From a bacterium (lineage in GTDB: Bacteria > Desulfobacterota > JAPLJL01): a stretch of 40,316 bases of DNA. The notes beneath the pieces are model-generated. The model saw only the letters and a program-made list of their open reading frames with translations, had not been told where the DNA came from and searched no databases. Positions 23,617-32,526 of the stretch are shown one piece after another. The stretch spans positions 1-40,316 of the forward strand of contig JAQTNV010000033.1 of the NCBI GenBank assembly GCA_028713675.1. The letters are read 5' to 3'. Made by a program: the position numbers and the translations under genes. The stretch's first letter is position 1. Each line of letters begins with the position of its first letter.

Positions 23617-25697
23617 TGAAGCGGGTTCTGGCCGCCGTGGCTTTCCTTTTCCTGCTGCTCTCCTGTTCCGGCGGCCACCAGACCGGTCCGCTTTACCTCG
23701 GGGTTCTCCTTCCCCTCGGTGACGAGAACAACCCCGGCTGGGAAAACACGCTCGACTGGGTTAAAAAGAGCATCAATGACGGCGGCGGCGTGGCCGGCCG
23801 CCAACTGGAATACATCGTTTACGACACCGCCGGAGGGCAGAGTACCAAGGAGCTCACCCGGTTGATTTCCGAGAAACAGGTGCTGGCGGTGATCGGCCCC
23901 GACACCTCCGCCGCCGCCTTTGCGGCCGCCCCCAAGCTGATCAAGGCCAAGATCCCGTTCTTTACCATCGCCTCCTCGGTGAAACTCTTCAAGGCTTTCC
24001 GGGGTTCCGGTTACGTCTGGCGCACGGTTGAATCCGATGTCGCCCAGGTGCAGACCATGCTCCTCCTCGCCAAAAAGCAGGAGATCGCGCGCGTCTCCCT
24101 CCTGGTCAACGACAACGAATACGGGGAGACCTTTTTCGACTGGTTCGGTTTCTTCGCCACCGAACTGGGCATCGATATCGGGGCGGTGGTGAAGGCCAGG
24201 ATGAAGGAAACCGACTGCTCCTCCTACTGCGAAGAGGCGGCGGCGGATTCCCCGGAGCTGCTTTTTGTCGTCCCCTCGACGGCCAAGGAGGGGGTCTGCA
24301 TCGCCAGGTACATGCGCACCAATCACCCGGAAATAAAGCTCTTTTTCAGCGACACCGGGGTCGCGCCTTATTACATTTCCGAACTCGGAGAGCTTGCGGA
24401 AAACCAGGAAGGGGTGACCTATACTCACGACCCCCGGAGCGGCTTCGCGGTGGCCTACCGGGCCCTGTACGGGGTGGAGCCGCCGGCTTTGTCGGCCAAC
24501 GTCTATGACTCGGTGATGATCCTGGCCTACGCGCTCGAGCTCTCCGGGGGAAACGGGGGCGAAGACCTTTCCGACGCGATCAAGAAGGTCGTGGACGGGC
24601 GGGGGGAAAAGACCGGCTGGGACAGTTTCGAGATCCGCCGGACCCTGAATCTCCTCCGGCGGGGCGAGTCGCCCGATATCTCCGGCGCCACCGGCGGCCT
24701 CGAGTTCGACCATAACGACTATACCGATCCCCTGGCCACCACCTACGCGCACTGGCGGATCGAGTCGGGGGAATACATCACCACCGAATACCTGTCCCAG
24801 GGAGAGGACTCGCCCTTCAACCGTTTCGAGGATGTCGACGCGGCCTTCGAAACCTACGCCTCGCTCGCGAAGGAGCAGAAGTTCGAAGACCCCGGATCCG
24901 CTCCGCCGGTCAAGGACCGGACCGGGATCTGGGCCGTGGTCATGTCCGTCTCGAAAGGATGGGAGAATTACCGCCACCAGGCGGATGCCCTGGCCCAGTA
25001 TGATCTGCTCAAGCGGAACGGCATCCCGGACGACCGGATCATCCTGATCATGGCCGACGACCTGGCCGAAAACAGCGAGAACCCCGAGAAGGGGACGGTG
25101 CGGAACGAACCCGGAGGCGATAACCTCTACAAATCACCTCAGATCGACTACTACTCCCAGGACATCGGCATCCAGGATTTCCTGAATATCCTGTCCGGGG
25201 TGGAAACCGCGTTTACCCCGACCGTCCTCAAGAGCGGGGATACCGACGATGTCTACGTTTTCATCGTCGGACACGGGGGCTCGAGCGGGGTCTGCTTAAA
25301 GGATTGCTGGGACTTCCTCAGCCCGAACGATTTCCAGGCGACCATCGGGGACATGGCCGCCGCCGGCCGTTTCCGGCGGATGCTAGTGGTGGTCGAGGCC
25401 TGCCATGGAGGGGTAATGGGAAAGGGACTCAGCGTGCCGGGGGTGGTTCTTTTTTCCGGCGCCAATCCCTACGAGAATTCGCTCGCCACCAACTATGACA
25501 AGAAGCTGGACTCCTGGATCTCGAACGAATTCGCTTTCGCCTATTATTCGGCGATCCGGAACGGGAAGTACCCCAACCTTAAGGATATTTATCATCAGGC
25601 TTATCTCGGGGTTCCCGGATCGCATGCCTCGATTTACAACGCCGGGAATTTCGGTGACTTTGAGGATGTCAGCATCAAAGAATTCGTCAGCTACTAA
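23616..25697 (+). CDS. Lipoprotein fusing a Leu/Ile/Val-type binding domain to a legumain (C13) cysteine protease
   Basis: A 693-residue protein with lipobox LLLSC (Cys 17). Residues about 25-395 form a type I periplasmic binding fold of the branched-chain amino-acid class: LYLGVLLPLGD, GGGVAGRQLEYIVYD, VLAVIGPDTSAAAFAAAP and NVYDSVMILAYALE. From 438 the sequence is clearly legumain-like: WAVVMSVSKGWENYRHQAD, NGIPDDRIILIMADD, the YVFIVGHGG catalytic His 553, and VVVEACHGG with catalytic Cys 596. The S1-pocket Arg-His of the NYRHQAD stretch is kept. Legumains cleave after Asn or Asp, and some ligate peptides. A ligand-sensing protease on the envelope is inferred. GGGAGGA precedes the ATG, which overlaps the upstream stop. 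Confidence 0.93.
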   Translation: MKRVLAAVAFLFLLLSCSGGHQTGPLYLGVLLPLGDENNPGWENTLDWVKKSINDGGGVAGRQLEYIVYDTAGGQSTKELTRLISEKQVLAVIGPDTSAAAFAAAPKLIKAKIPFFTIASSVKLFKAFRGSGYVWRTVESDVAQVQTMLLLAKKQEIARVSLLVNDNEYGETFFDWFGFFATELGIDIGAVVKARMKETDCSSYCEEAAADSPELLFVVPSTAKEGVCIARYMRTNHPEIKLFFSDTGVAPYYISELGELAENQEGVTYTHDPRSGFAVAYRALYGVEPPALSANVYDSVMILAYALELSGGNGGEDLSDAIKKVVDGRGEKTGWDSFEIRRTLNLLRRGESPDISGATGGLEFDHNDYTDPLATTYAHWRIESGEYITTEYLSQGEDSPFNRFEDVDAAFETYASLAKEQKFEDPGSAPPVKDRTGIWAVVMSVSKGWENYRHQADALAQYDLLKRNGIPDDRIILIMADDLAENSENPEKGTVRNEPGGDNLYKSPQIDYYSQDIGIQDFLNILSGVETAFTPTVLKSGDTDDVYVFIVGHGGSSGVCLKDCWDFLSPNDFQATIGDMAAAGRFRRMLVVVEACHGGVMGKGLSVPGVVLFSGANPYENSLATNYDKKLDSWISNEFAFAYYSAIRNGKYPNLKDIYHQAYLGVPGSHASIYNAGNFGDFEDVSIKEFVSY

Positions 25698-25789
25698 GCG
25701 GGAGGTTGCAAAGGGAAAAAGAAGTGACCTTTATCCTGTTCGCCTTCTTGCCGCCAGTCCCGAATTAATTAATAAGGAAGAAAGAATAA

Positions 25790-25930
25790 TTATGCTTTGA
25801 TTTCTATATCGAGTTCCGTCAACGCCTGACGGCTCCCGAAGGTTTTTATCAGGTTGGTGGTTTTGAGAACGGTTTCGGGGGATGATGGCATTAATTGGTC
25901 CAGAGCCGAGTTGGTATTTTCAGCCCAACC
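25790..25930 (-). pseudogene. Truncated duplicate of the ABC ATPase N-terminus with its upstream DNA
   Basis: The ATG at 25891 opens 33 codons (MPSSPETVLKTTNLIKTF...) matching the start of the ATPase gene at 8332, including FGSRQALT and LDIEIKA, and then stops at TAA where the Walker A region should follow. About 40 bases upstream of the ATG, to GTATTTTCAGCCC, also match the upstream DNA of the intact gene. The fragment lacks every ATP-binding motif, so it is a relic of a duplication or of recombination. Confidence 0.85.
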
Positions 25931-26440
25931 CTATTCTTTTCTAATTTTAAATAAATAAAAAACAATCATTACCAACCACGAAAGTATAAGTATAAGCGAA
26001 TCAAAATAAAATTCTTTTTTTATTAAGTAATAAATTAAAGGAAAAACAAGAGATAAAAAACCAACAATTATCAACAAATTCAAGTACTTTTTGCTTTTTT
26101 CCCTACCATTTAATTCAATCATTTGGGGAGCTTTTTTAAACAGTAAATCTTTCATTTTTTTCTTTTTTATCAAATCAAATACATATAATATCTTTTCATT
26201 TTCCATCGTCGTCAAAACTATCATTCCCGCGGTAAAGATAAATTCGCAAATACTTTCAAAAACTTGTAATAAATCAAAATCACCTGGAATTAATAATGTA
26301 ATAAAAATCGAAAAAAGTGAGCTTAAAGATAATAATAAAAAACCTTTGCTATTTATTTGAGTTGAAATCCGAAAAAATATTGCCGCCAATGTAATAAAAA
26401 ATGCGACAAATATAACATTGGTTATTAAAGGGAGATCCAT
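25931..26440 (-). CDS. AT-rich integral membrane protein, unknown function
   Basis: A 169-residue protein I do not recognise. It has about five hydrophobic spans: NVIFVAFFITLAAIFF, LLLSLSSLFSIFITLL, a third near FESICEFIFTAGMIVL, and two at the C-terminus around LLIIVGFLSLVFPLIYYL and ILILSWLVMIVFYLF. Between spans three and four lies a basic cytoplasmic loop (DLIKKKKMKDLL, GREKSKKY). No ribosome binding site is visible. The gene is much more AT-rich than mutS and the legumain fusion on either side, and it abuts the duplicated ATPase fragment just as the AT-rich ion-channel gene abuts the intact ATPase, so both may have entered at the same kind of site. Confidence 0.65.
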   Translation of the reverse strand: MDLPLITNVIFVAFFITLAAIFFRISTQINSKGFLLLSLSSLFSIFITLLIPGDFDLLQVFESICEFIFTAGMIVLTTMENEKILYVFDLIKKKKMKDLLFKKAPQMIELNGREKSKKYLNLLIIVGFLSLVFPLIYYLIKKEFYFDSLILILSWLVMIVFYLFKIRKE

Positions 26441-26505
26441 AAAACAAAATTTATTGTTTCGCCTTCGGCTTCATCGTATAACTTCTGCGCCCAGGAATAC
26501 TCTGG

Positions 26506-26549
26506 ATTCCGGCTGGAGTTTATCCTGAGCGCAGTCGAAGGGCCGGAAT
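26506..26549. repeat. Dispersed palindromic repeat
   Basis: ATTCCGGC (26506-26513) and GCCGGAAT (26542-26549) form a perfect stem around TTTATCCTGAGCGCAGTCGA. The core belongs to the common CTGAGCGxAGTCGAAGG spacer family. It has no T run. Confidence 0.6.
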
Positions 26550-26587
26550 GACGTCCAAACCGCTAAGTGAATATCCAAAGATAACGG

Positions 26588-29227
26588 TCAATCTTTTTCT
26601 TCGGATTTTAGGTTTTTGGCATTTTTGGCGGAGCGGCGCTTGGCTTCCTGCTTCAGTTCGTTCAGGACATTCATGGCTTCGATCGGGGTCATCGCCTCCA
26701 GGTCGAGCGTGTTGAGCATCCTCCGCAGGCGTTCCTCCTCCAGGCTGAAAAGGGAGATCTGTTTCTCCCGGGGCTCGGCCGGCCCGGAGGCCGCTGCCGC
26801 TGGGGCCGGGCTGATGGTCAGATTAGGGCGCTCCAGGTTTTTCAGGATCAGCCGGGCCCGGCCGAGGACGTCTTCGGGCAGTCCGGCCAGTTTGGCCACT
26901 TCCACCCCGTAGCTGACCGAAGCCCCGCCGGGTATAAGCTTCCGGAGAAAGATGATCTCGCCCTGCCATTCCTTGACCGAAAGGCAGAAGTTCCTGATCC
27001 GGGGTTTCTCCTCCGCGAGTTTCACCAGCTCATGGTAGTGCGTGGCAAAGAGCGTCCGCGCCCCCACCCGGTCGTGCAGGAACTCGGCCACTGCCCAGGC
27101 GATGGAAAGCCCGTCGAAGGTGCTGGTGCCCCGACCGATTTCGTCCAGGATGATCAGGCTTTTCGGGGTGGCGTTCCTAAGGATGGCGCTCGTCTCGTTC
27201 ATCTCCACCAGGAAGGTGGACTGCCCCCGGGTGAGGGAATCGCCCGAGCCGATCCGGGTGAAGATCCGGTCGACCAGCCCGATCCGGGCCGACTCCGCCG
27301 GAACGAAACTCCCCATCTGGGCCATTAAGACAATCAGGGCCGCCTGGCGCATCAGTGTGGATTTTCCCGCCATGTTGGGCCCGGTGATGATCAGGACCTG
27401 GGCATCTTCCCGGTCGAGGTGGATGTCGTTGGGGACAAACCTCTCGGAAAAACCCATCCGTTCTACCACCGGGTGTCGTCCCTCCCGGATCTCGATCACC
27501 CCGCTCTCATCCACCCGCGGGCGGACGTAGCGGTTCTCCCCCGCCGCCTGGGCCAGCGAGGCAAGCGTGTCCAGGTCGGAGAGCGCCGAGGCGGTCTTCA
27601 GGATTGCCTCGCCGGACTCCGCCACCTTTTTTCTAAGTTCCTGGAAAAGCTCGAACTCGATCTCCCGGATCCGCCCTTCCGCCGTGAGGATCTCCGCCTC
27701 CGTTTTTTTCAGATCGGCGGTAATAAACCTTTCCCCGGTGGAGAGGGTCTGCTTCCGCTCGTAATCGGGCGGGACGGATTTCAGGTGGGAGCGGGTGATC
27801 TCGATGTAATAACCGAAAACCTTGTTGTAGCCGACCTTGAGGGAATTGATTCCCGTGCGTTTCCGTTCGTCTTCCTGGAGCCGGACCACCCAGTTCTTCC
27901 CCTCCCGGCAGAGCCCCCGGAGGCGGTCCAACTCGGGGTGATACCCCTCGCGGAAAATCCCGCCCTCCTTCACCGAGATGGGCGGATCGTCCAGGACCGC
28001 TTTGGCCAGGAGATCGAAAAGCTCGCGGTGTTCGCTGATGGCCTCCGCGCAGGCCCGGAAGATCGGGCTTTCCAGCCCCTGGACCTCTTTTTTCACTTCC
28101 GGAACGCGCCGGAGGGAATCGCGCAGGGAAACCAGGTCGCGGGGATTGGCCCGGCCCAGGGTGACCCGGCTGGTCAGCCGCTCCAGGTCCTTCACCTCGG
28201 CAAGCATGGCCTGGAGGCGAGTGCGGGCCGCCCCGGCCTCGATCAGTTCGGCCACCCCGGAAAGCCTTTCCTCGATTTTTTCCACCGAGAGCAGCGGATA
28301 AAGCATCCATTCCCGGAGGCGCCGCTGGCCCATGGCGGTCCTGGTCCGGTCCAGCACGTTGACCAGCGTCCCCCGCTCCTCCCCGCCGGGGAGGGGCTCG
28401 AGGATTTCGAGGTTTCTCCGGGCGCGGGCGTCCAGGACCATATACTCCGAAAGGATGAGGGGCCGGATCTCCTTGAGATGGCCCAGGTTCTCACCCTGGG
28501 TTTCTTTAAGGTAAAGAAAAACCGCGCCGGCGGCCGAGATCCCGGCCTGGTAACCCTCGAGTCCGAAAGGGTCCAGCGAAACCGTGCCGAAGTGCTGGGA
28601 AAGGCCGGAATGCGCCCGTCTCAATCCGAAAAAATCCTTTGGCCGGCGGGTGACGGGCAGGGCGGCGGGCAGGGTGCCCGGGGGAAAATCCTCCCCCTCG
28701 GCGAGCAGGATCTCGCGCGGGTCCAGCCGGAGAATCTCCTCCTCCAGCCGTTCCCAGCCTTCGCCCTCCGCGACCCGGAAATCCCCGGTGGAAACATCCG
28801 CGCAAGCCAGGCCCCAGCGCCCGCCCTCTCCCCGGGAGAGGCCCAGGAGATAATGATGTTTTTCCCGCCGGAGGTTATCGGTCTCCACGTCCACCCCCGG
28901 CGTGATCAGGCGGGTGATCTCCCGCTTCACCAGCCCCTTCCCGGGGACGGGCTCCTCCACCTGCTCGCAGACCGCCACCTTGAAGCCCTGCTTGACCAGG
29001 CGCGAGATGTAGCCGGAGGCGGCGGCGATGGGAAAACCGGCCAGGGGCACCGAGCCCTCGGCCTCACGGTTCCGGGAGGTCAGGGCGATGTCGAGGGCGC
29101 GGGAAGCGATCTCCGCGTCCTCGAAGAAAGTCTCGAAGAATTCCCCCATCTGGAAGAGAAGCAGGGTGTCGGGATGGCGGTTTTTAATCTCGAGGTATTG
29201 CCGGAGCAGCGGAGTGGAAGCGGGCAT
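26588..29227 (-). CDS. mutS: DNA mismatch repair ATPase MutS
   Basis: A full-length 879-residue MutS. The mismatch-binding domain carries the Phe-x-Glu motif in MGEFFETF (F30, E32). The lever and clamp regions follow, with a typical GYNKVFGYYIEI, and the ATPase domain has Walker A GPNMAGKS, Walker B ILDEIGRGTSTFDG and the TLFATHYHEL switch. The C-terminal tail carries the EAMNVLNELK dimer-tetramer helix. It recognises base mismatches and starts strand repair, usually with MutL, which is not in this window. No neighbour appears to share its transcript: upstream is a heptamer repeat block and downstream only dispersed repeats. Confidence 0.98.
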   Translation of the reverse strand: MPASTPLLRQYLEIKNRHPDTLLLFQMGEFFETFFEDAEIASRALDIALTSRNREAEGSVPLAGFPIAAASGYISRLVKQGFKVAVCEQVEEPVPGKGLVKREITRLITPGVDVETDNLRREKHHYLLGLSRGEGGRWGLACADVSTGDFRVAEGEGWERLEEEILRLDPREILLAEGEDFPPGTLPAALPVTRRPKDFFGLRRAHSGLSQHFGTVSLDPFGLEGYQAGISAAGAVFLYLKETQGENLGHLKEIRPLILSEYMVLDARARRNLEILEPLPGGEERGTLVNVLDRTRTAMGQRRLREWMLYPLLSVEKIEERLSGVAELIEAGAARTRLQAMLAEVKDLERLTSRVTLGRANPRDLVSLRDSLRRVPEVKKEVQGLESPIFRACAEAISEHRELFDLLAKAVLDDPPISVKEGGIFREGYHPELDRLRGLCREGKNWVVRLQEDERKRTGINSLKVGYNKVFGYYIEITRSHLKSVPPDYERKQTLSTGERFITADLKKTEAEILTAEGRIREIEFELFQELRKKVAESGEAILKTASALSDLDTLASLAQAAGENRYVRPRVDESGVIEIREGRHPVVERMGFSERFVPNDIHLDREDAQVLIITGPNMAGKSTLMRQAALIVLMAQMGSFVPAESARIGLVDRIFTRIGSGDSLTRGQSTFLVEMNETSAILRNATPKSLIILDEIGRGTSTFDGLSIAWAVAEFLHDRVGARTLFATHYHELVKLAEEKPRIRNFCLSVKEWQGEIIFLRKLIPGGASVSYGVEVAKLAGLPEDVLGRARLILKNLERPNLTISPAPAAAASGPAEPREKQISLFSLEEERLRRMLNTLDLEAMTPIEAMNVLNELKQEAKRRSAKNAKNLKSEEKD

Positions 29228-29233
29228 CCTAAA

Positions 29234-29325
29234 AATCAGGTTATAGGTTATAGGTCGTAGGTCATAGGTTATTTTTTATGTGTAAACCTATCACCTATTA
29301 CCCAGCACCTATGACCTTGCATTAA
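29234..29325. repeat. 7-bp tandem repeats on both strands (TAGGTTA and TAACCTA types)
   Basis: TAGGTTA, TAGGTTA, TAGGTCG, TAGGTCA, TAGGTTA run from 29240, and AACCTAT, CACCTAT and CACCTATGACC follow in the opposite sense after a T-rich loop. The block can fold into an imperfect long hairpin between mutS and the upstream barrel gene. Confidence 0.75.
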
Positions 29326-29327
29326 TC

Positions 29328-30839
29328 CTAGAAGTTGATCGTGAACCGGCTCTGAATGGCGGCCGCGGGCAGGGCCTTATGAATCGATCCGTCGGCCTGG
29401 TAGTCGAAATAGTCACCGGAGATCAGGTACCCGGCCTGGACCCCGAGGGTGGCGTTCTCCGCCAGCTGGTACTCGGCCCCAAGATCAAACTCGCTCCCGA
29501 GCCCGTACCTGGCCTTGCCGTCCCCGAAACGGTCGATCCCCACCCGGGCGCGGGCCCAGAGGTAGGAAAAAGCGACGGTCAGGTCATCGAGCGGCCTGAC
29601 TTTAAAGGTCGGCTTGAGGTAAAAAGCGTTGGTCACGGCCCCCTTGGTCTGATACCGGGCCTCCCAGAGCGCCTTGACGTTTTCCAGCTGGTTCGGTTCC
29701 AGTCCGAAATTGTTGGAAGACAACGCGTCGGTCAAGGATTGGCTTTGGATTTCCCGGTCGCGGCGCAAAACCTCCTGGAAGAGCAGGAGGCTCACCTGAT
29801 AATCGGGATCAAAGGAAAAGGCGGTCAGGTCGGAATCGTCCGGGGCGGAATCCCCGTCGGCTCCCCCGAATTCCAGGGCGAAGTCCTCCAGGGGGTCGAT
29901 CTTCAGGCCGACTTCGTAAACCCAGCCGAACTGGTGGATGTAGCGCTCTGGATAAGTGATGCTGACCTGGGAATTCATCAAGGGCATTCCCTTGGTCTCG
30001 CCGTAGCGGTAGATCAGTTCCAGTTCCATCCGGAGAATAACCAGGTCGATCTTGCCGTGGAGGTCGGCGGTCAGGGTATCGGTGCCGGTGGAGGGCCGGT
30101 GGACCTGCGTCCCTTCCGTGATTTCCGGGACGAGGCCCGGAGTGATGGATGACTGGTGCACCCCGGCCAGGAGAAGCCCGCCCTTCAGAAAGTCGGTCCG
30201 GTACTGGGCGGCCAGAAGATAGCGGTCGAGATCGTCGTTCTTGCTGTCATACCAATACTCAAGGTCGCCCTCGGAAAGCTTGCTGACTGCGGCCACCAGG
30301 TGGAGATCCGAACCCTCCCCCCGCGGCCGGAGATCAACCAGGACCTGGTCGTAGTTATCGCCGTAGTGGGGATCGCCCCAATCCACCTTACGGTCCCCGG
30401 AGTTAAAGAGGATGCCGCGGCCCCAGTCGAACCCCATCCTCCCCGCCGAAATCCGGCCCCCGAAGAAGGGCAGGGCCGCCTCGCCGTAGGCCCGCTTGAC
30501 CTTGAGGGAGAGATCGGAGGAAGCGTTGGTTTCCGAGAACGCGGTCAGGCCGGGATCGCCGAAAACCTGGTCGTCGGGAAAATCGATCTGGGCCCGGACC
30601 CAGGCCTTCTCCCCGACCCGGAGCTCGGGATTGAGCCGCAGGCGGTGTTCGAAGTAGGCCAGGTTGTAATCCGCGCTCTCCCCCCCGGCCAGGTAATGAT
30701 TGAGAAAAACTCCCCGGGCCCGGTAATACCCGGAAAAGGACAGCTTGGTTTCCAGGGAATCCTTGGCGAAAAGCGGTCCCACCAGGCCCAGCACCAGAAA
30801 CCCGGTCAGAACGAATTGAACCGACCTTTTTCCCCCCAT
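29328..30839 (-). CDS. Outer-membrane beta-barrel protein (porin-like), paralogue 1
   Basis: A 503-residue exported protein with a signal peptide (MGGKRSVQFVLTGFLVLGLV...LFA). The body is made of amphipathic strands rich in Tyr, Asp and Arg (SFSGYYRARGVF, FEHRLRLNPELRVGEKAWVRAQ, GRISAGRMGFDWGRG), and it ends in SRFTINF with the terminal Phe typical of barrels assembled by the Bam machinery. Order and motifs resemble the next gene upstream, so the pair arose by duplication. Alginate-export-like porins have a similar look, but the solute is unknown. AAAGGAGG precedes the ATG and confirms the start. Confidence 0.85.
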   Translation of the reverse strand: MGGKRSVQFVLTGFLVLGLVGPLFAKDSLETKLSFSGYYRARGVFLNHYLAGGESADYNLAYFEHRLRLNPELRVGEKAWVRAQIDFPDDQVFGDPGLTAFSETNASSDLSLKVKRAYGEAALPFFGGRISAGRMGFDWGRGILFNSGDRKVDWGDPHYGDNYDQVLVDLRPRGEGSDLHLVAAVSKLSEGDLEYWYDSKNDDLDRYLLAAQYRTDFLKGGLLLAGVHQSSITPGLVPEITEGTQVHRPSTGTDTLTADLHGKIDLVILRMELELIYRYGETKGMPLMNSQVSITYPERYIHQFGWVYEVGLKIDPLEDFALEFGGADGDSAPDDSDLTAFSFDPDYQVSLLLFQEVLRRDREIQSQSLTDALSSNNFGLEPNQLENVKALWEARYQTKGAVTNAFYLKPTFKVRPLDDLTVAFSYLWARARVGIDRFGDGKARYGLGSEFDLGAEYQLAENATLGVQAGYLISGDYFDYQADGSIHKALPAAAIQSRFTINF

Positions 30840-30960
30840 GGCCCGCCTCCTTTATGAAAACCTTGAGCTTACGACACGGAGAACACGGATTTTCACGGAT
30901 GAATCAGACCCAAGTCCCCCAAAATCCATGTCTGAACAGGTATTCTCTCATATTTCTGAT

Positions 30961-32331
30961 TTAGAAAACCACCTGGAATTTCATCCGGAGAGCAAAGGGA
31001 TCATTAAAATTTCCCTCCAGTCCGTCCCCGGTAAATAGGTAACCCAGTTCGAGTCCCGCCGAGCTCCGGCGGGTGAGCTTGACCTCCACCCCGGCGTCGG
31101 TCTCGATTCCCAGCCAGGAATCGTGCCCGGCGATGATATGATCAATCTTGTCCGGGTAAGCCCAGAGGACCCCGGCCATGACGCTGACCCGGGGCGCGTA
31201 AACATACTTGAAAAAAGGCCGCGCGTACACGGAATTGGCGATCCCGCCCCGGGTCAGGCGCGCCGCGCCCGCTTTCCGGGTCAGATAATCCATCACCTCG
31301 GAATAGAGCAGGATGCCCACGCGGTAATCCGGGGCGAAATTGGTCTGTTCCCCGCCCTTTCCGCTCCCGTCGCCGGAGGCATACCCGCCCTCCAGCCCGA
31401 AATCGAATTCCCCGTATTCCGTGACCAGGTCGGCTCCGCCCCGAAGCAAACCCCCCACCTGGTTCACGTCCTGCTTCTCGTCGTCCACCCCGGTTTTCCC
31501 GGTAGTGAACCGGCCTTCTCCGGCCGCATACAAATATTTTTGCCTGATCTGGCCGTAAAGGTCGAAGAGCCAGACACGGGTTTTGCTCTGAAACTGAACC
31601 TGCCGGCTGGCCGCCGCCCCGGCTTCCCATATGGTCCCCTTGCGGACATAGGAAATCATATACTCGTCGAGATCACTCGCGGGATCGGCCAGCCAGCCGA
31701 GAAAACCTTTCTCCTCCCGGTTGCGGTTGTAGGGATTTTTGATGAGCTTGTCGTAAGCCAGCATCAGTTCCCCGTTTCCCAGGAAGATTGTTTTCGGGGA
31801 GAAATAAGCGATCCGGTCCCGGGTCTCCCCGTAGTGGGAGTCTCCGAATTCAAAAACCTGGCCATCCCCGGAATTCAGGAAAGCCTGCAGACCGAAGCTG
31901 ACCGGCTGCCGGCCCAGGCGGAAAAGGCCGTAGGGGCTGTCGATCTCGGCCCAGACCCGCTTGACCTGCAGGGTGTCCCGTTCGTCGCCCAGGATCCCGG
32001 TGGCGGTGTTCCCGCCCGAGAGGCCATGGTCCAAGTAACTGGCGGCGGGGGCCGAGTTGTTGCCTAAAACCATGTCGTCCAAAACATCGATCTGGCTTTT
32101 GATCCGGACCCTTTCCTCCGCCACGATCGCGGGCTCGAGCCGGAGGCGCTGGACGAAGAACCCGATATCCTCCCCGCCGCTGTTTTTGGGATAAAGCCGA
32201 TATAGATAATCGTAACGCAGGCGGTAGTACCCGTTCATTTCCAGGAAAAGCGCCTGGGCTTTCGCCGGACGGACGGGAAACGCGAGCAAAAGGAGCGCGA
32301 AAATTAAAAATATTTTTTTAAATGATTTCAT
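30961..32331 (-). CDS. Outer-membrane beta-barrel protein (porin-like), paralogue 2
   Basis: A 456-residue exported barrel from the ATG at 32331, where a clear signal peptide starts (MKSFKKIFLIFALLLLAFPV...AKA); a longer frame adds 40 implausible residues. The first strands (MNGYYRLRYDYLYRLYP, FVQRLRLEPAIVAEERVRIKSQIDVLDD) align with those of the downstream paralogue, as does GLFRLGRQPVSFG. The C-terminus is RMKFQVVF with a terminal Phe. The two barrels, about 120 bases apart and in the same direction, probably form one expression unit and may serve solute export or uptake; no specificity can be read. Confidence 0.85.
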   Translation of the reverse strand: MKSFKKIFLIFALLLLAFPVRPAKAQALFLEMNGYYRLRYDYLYRLYPKNSGGEDIGFFVQRLRLEPAIVAEERVRIKSQIDVLDDMVLGNNSAPAASYLDHGLSGGNTATGILGDERDTLQVKRVWAEIDSPYGLFRLGRQPVSFGLQAFLNSGDGQVFEFGDSHYGETRDRIAYFSPKTIFLGNGELMLAYDKLIKNPYNRNREEKGFLGWLADPASDLDEYMISYVRKGTIWEAGAAASRQVQFQSKTRVWLFDLYGQIRQKYLYAAGEGRFTTGKTGVDDEKQDVNQVGGLLRGGADLVTEYGEFDFGLEGGYASGDGSGKGGEQTNFAPDYRVGILLYSEVMDYLTRKAGAARLTRGGIANSVYARPFFKYVYAPRVSVMAGVLWAYPDKIDHIIAGHDSWLGIETDAGVEVKLTRRSSAGLELGYLFTGDGLEGNFNDPFALRMKFQVVF

Positions 32332-32453
32332 AAAAATGTCGGGCGGATCCCCCTCCTTCTCCCCCTGTTTTTCCAGCTGCAAAACTTCAGACAAACTCCG
32401 AACGACAAAAGGCAAACGGAGGGTATCCGCTTCCCCTTCAAACCAAGTCAATC

Positions 32454-32495
32454 CTTCGACTCTCCCGGCCTGACGCCCGGAAAACGCTCAGGAAT
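32454..32495. repeat. Dispersed repeat (TCCTTCGACT ... GCTCAGGAATGA)
   Basis: The two ends match the CCTTCGACT/GCTCAGGA spacer family seen at 26.5 kb and contain a CCGGCCTGACGCCCGG internal stem. Confidence 0.5.
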
Positions 32496-32526
32496 GATTA
32501 AACCTCAGGTCCCGGTCGGGCCGGTC

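Noticed and set aside
23595..24977. 460-codon - strand open frame
   Set aside because: Antisense shadow of the binding protein-legumain gene, whose domains are certain.
27419..29260. 613-codon + strand open frame
   Set aside because: It lies wholly over mutS on the opposite strand, is Pro/Gly/Arg-rich and has no ribosome binding site; a GC-rich shadow frame.
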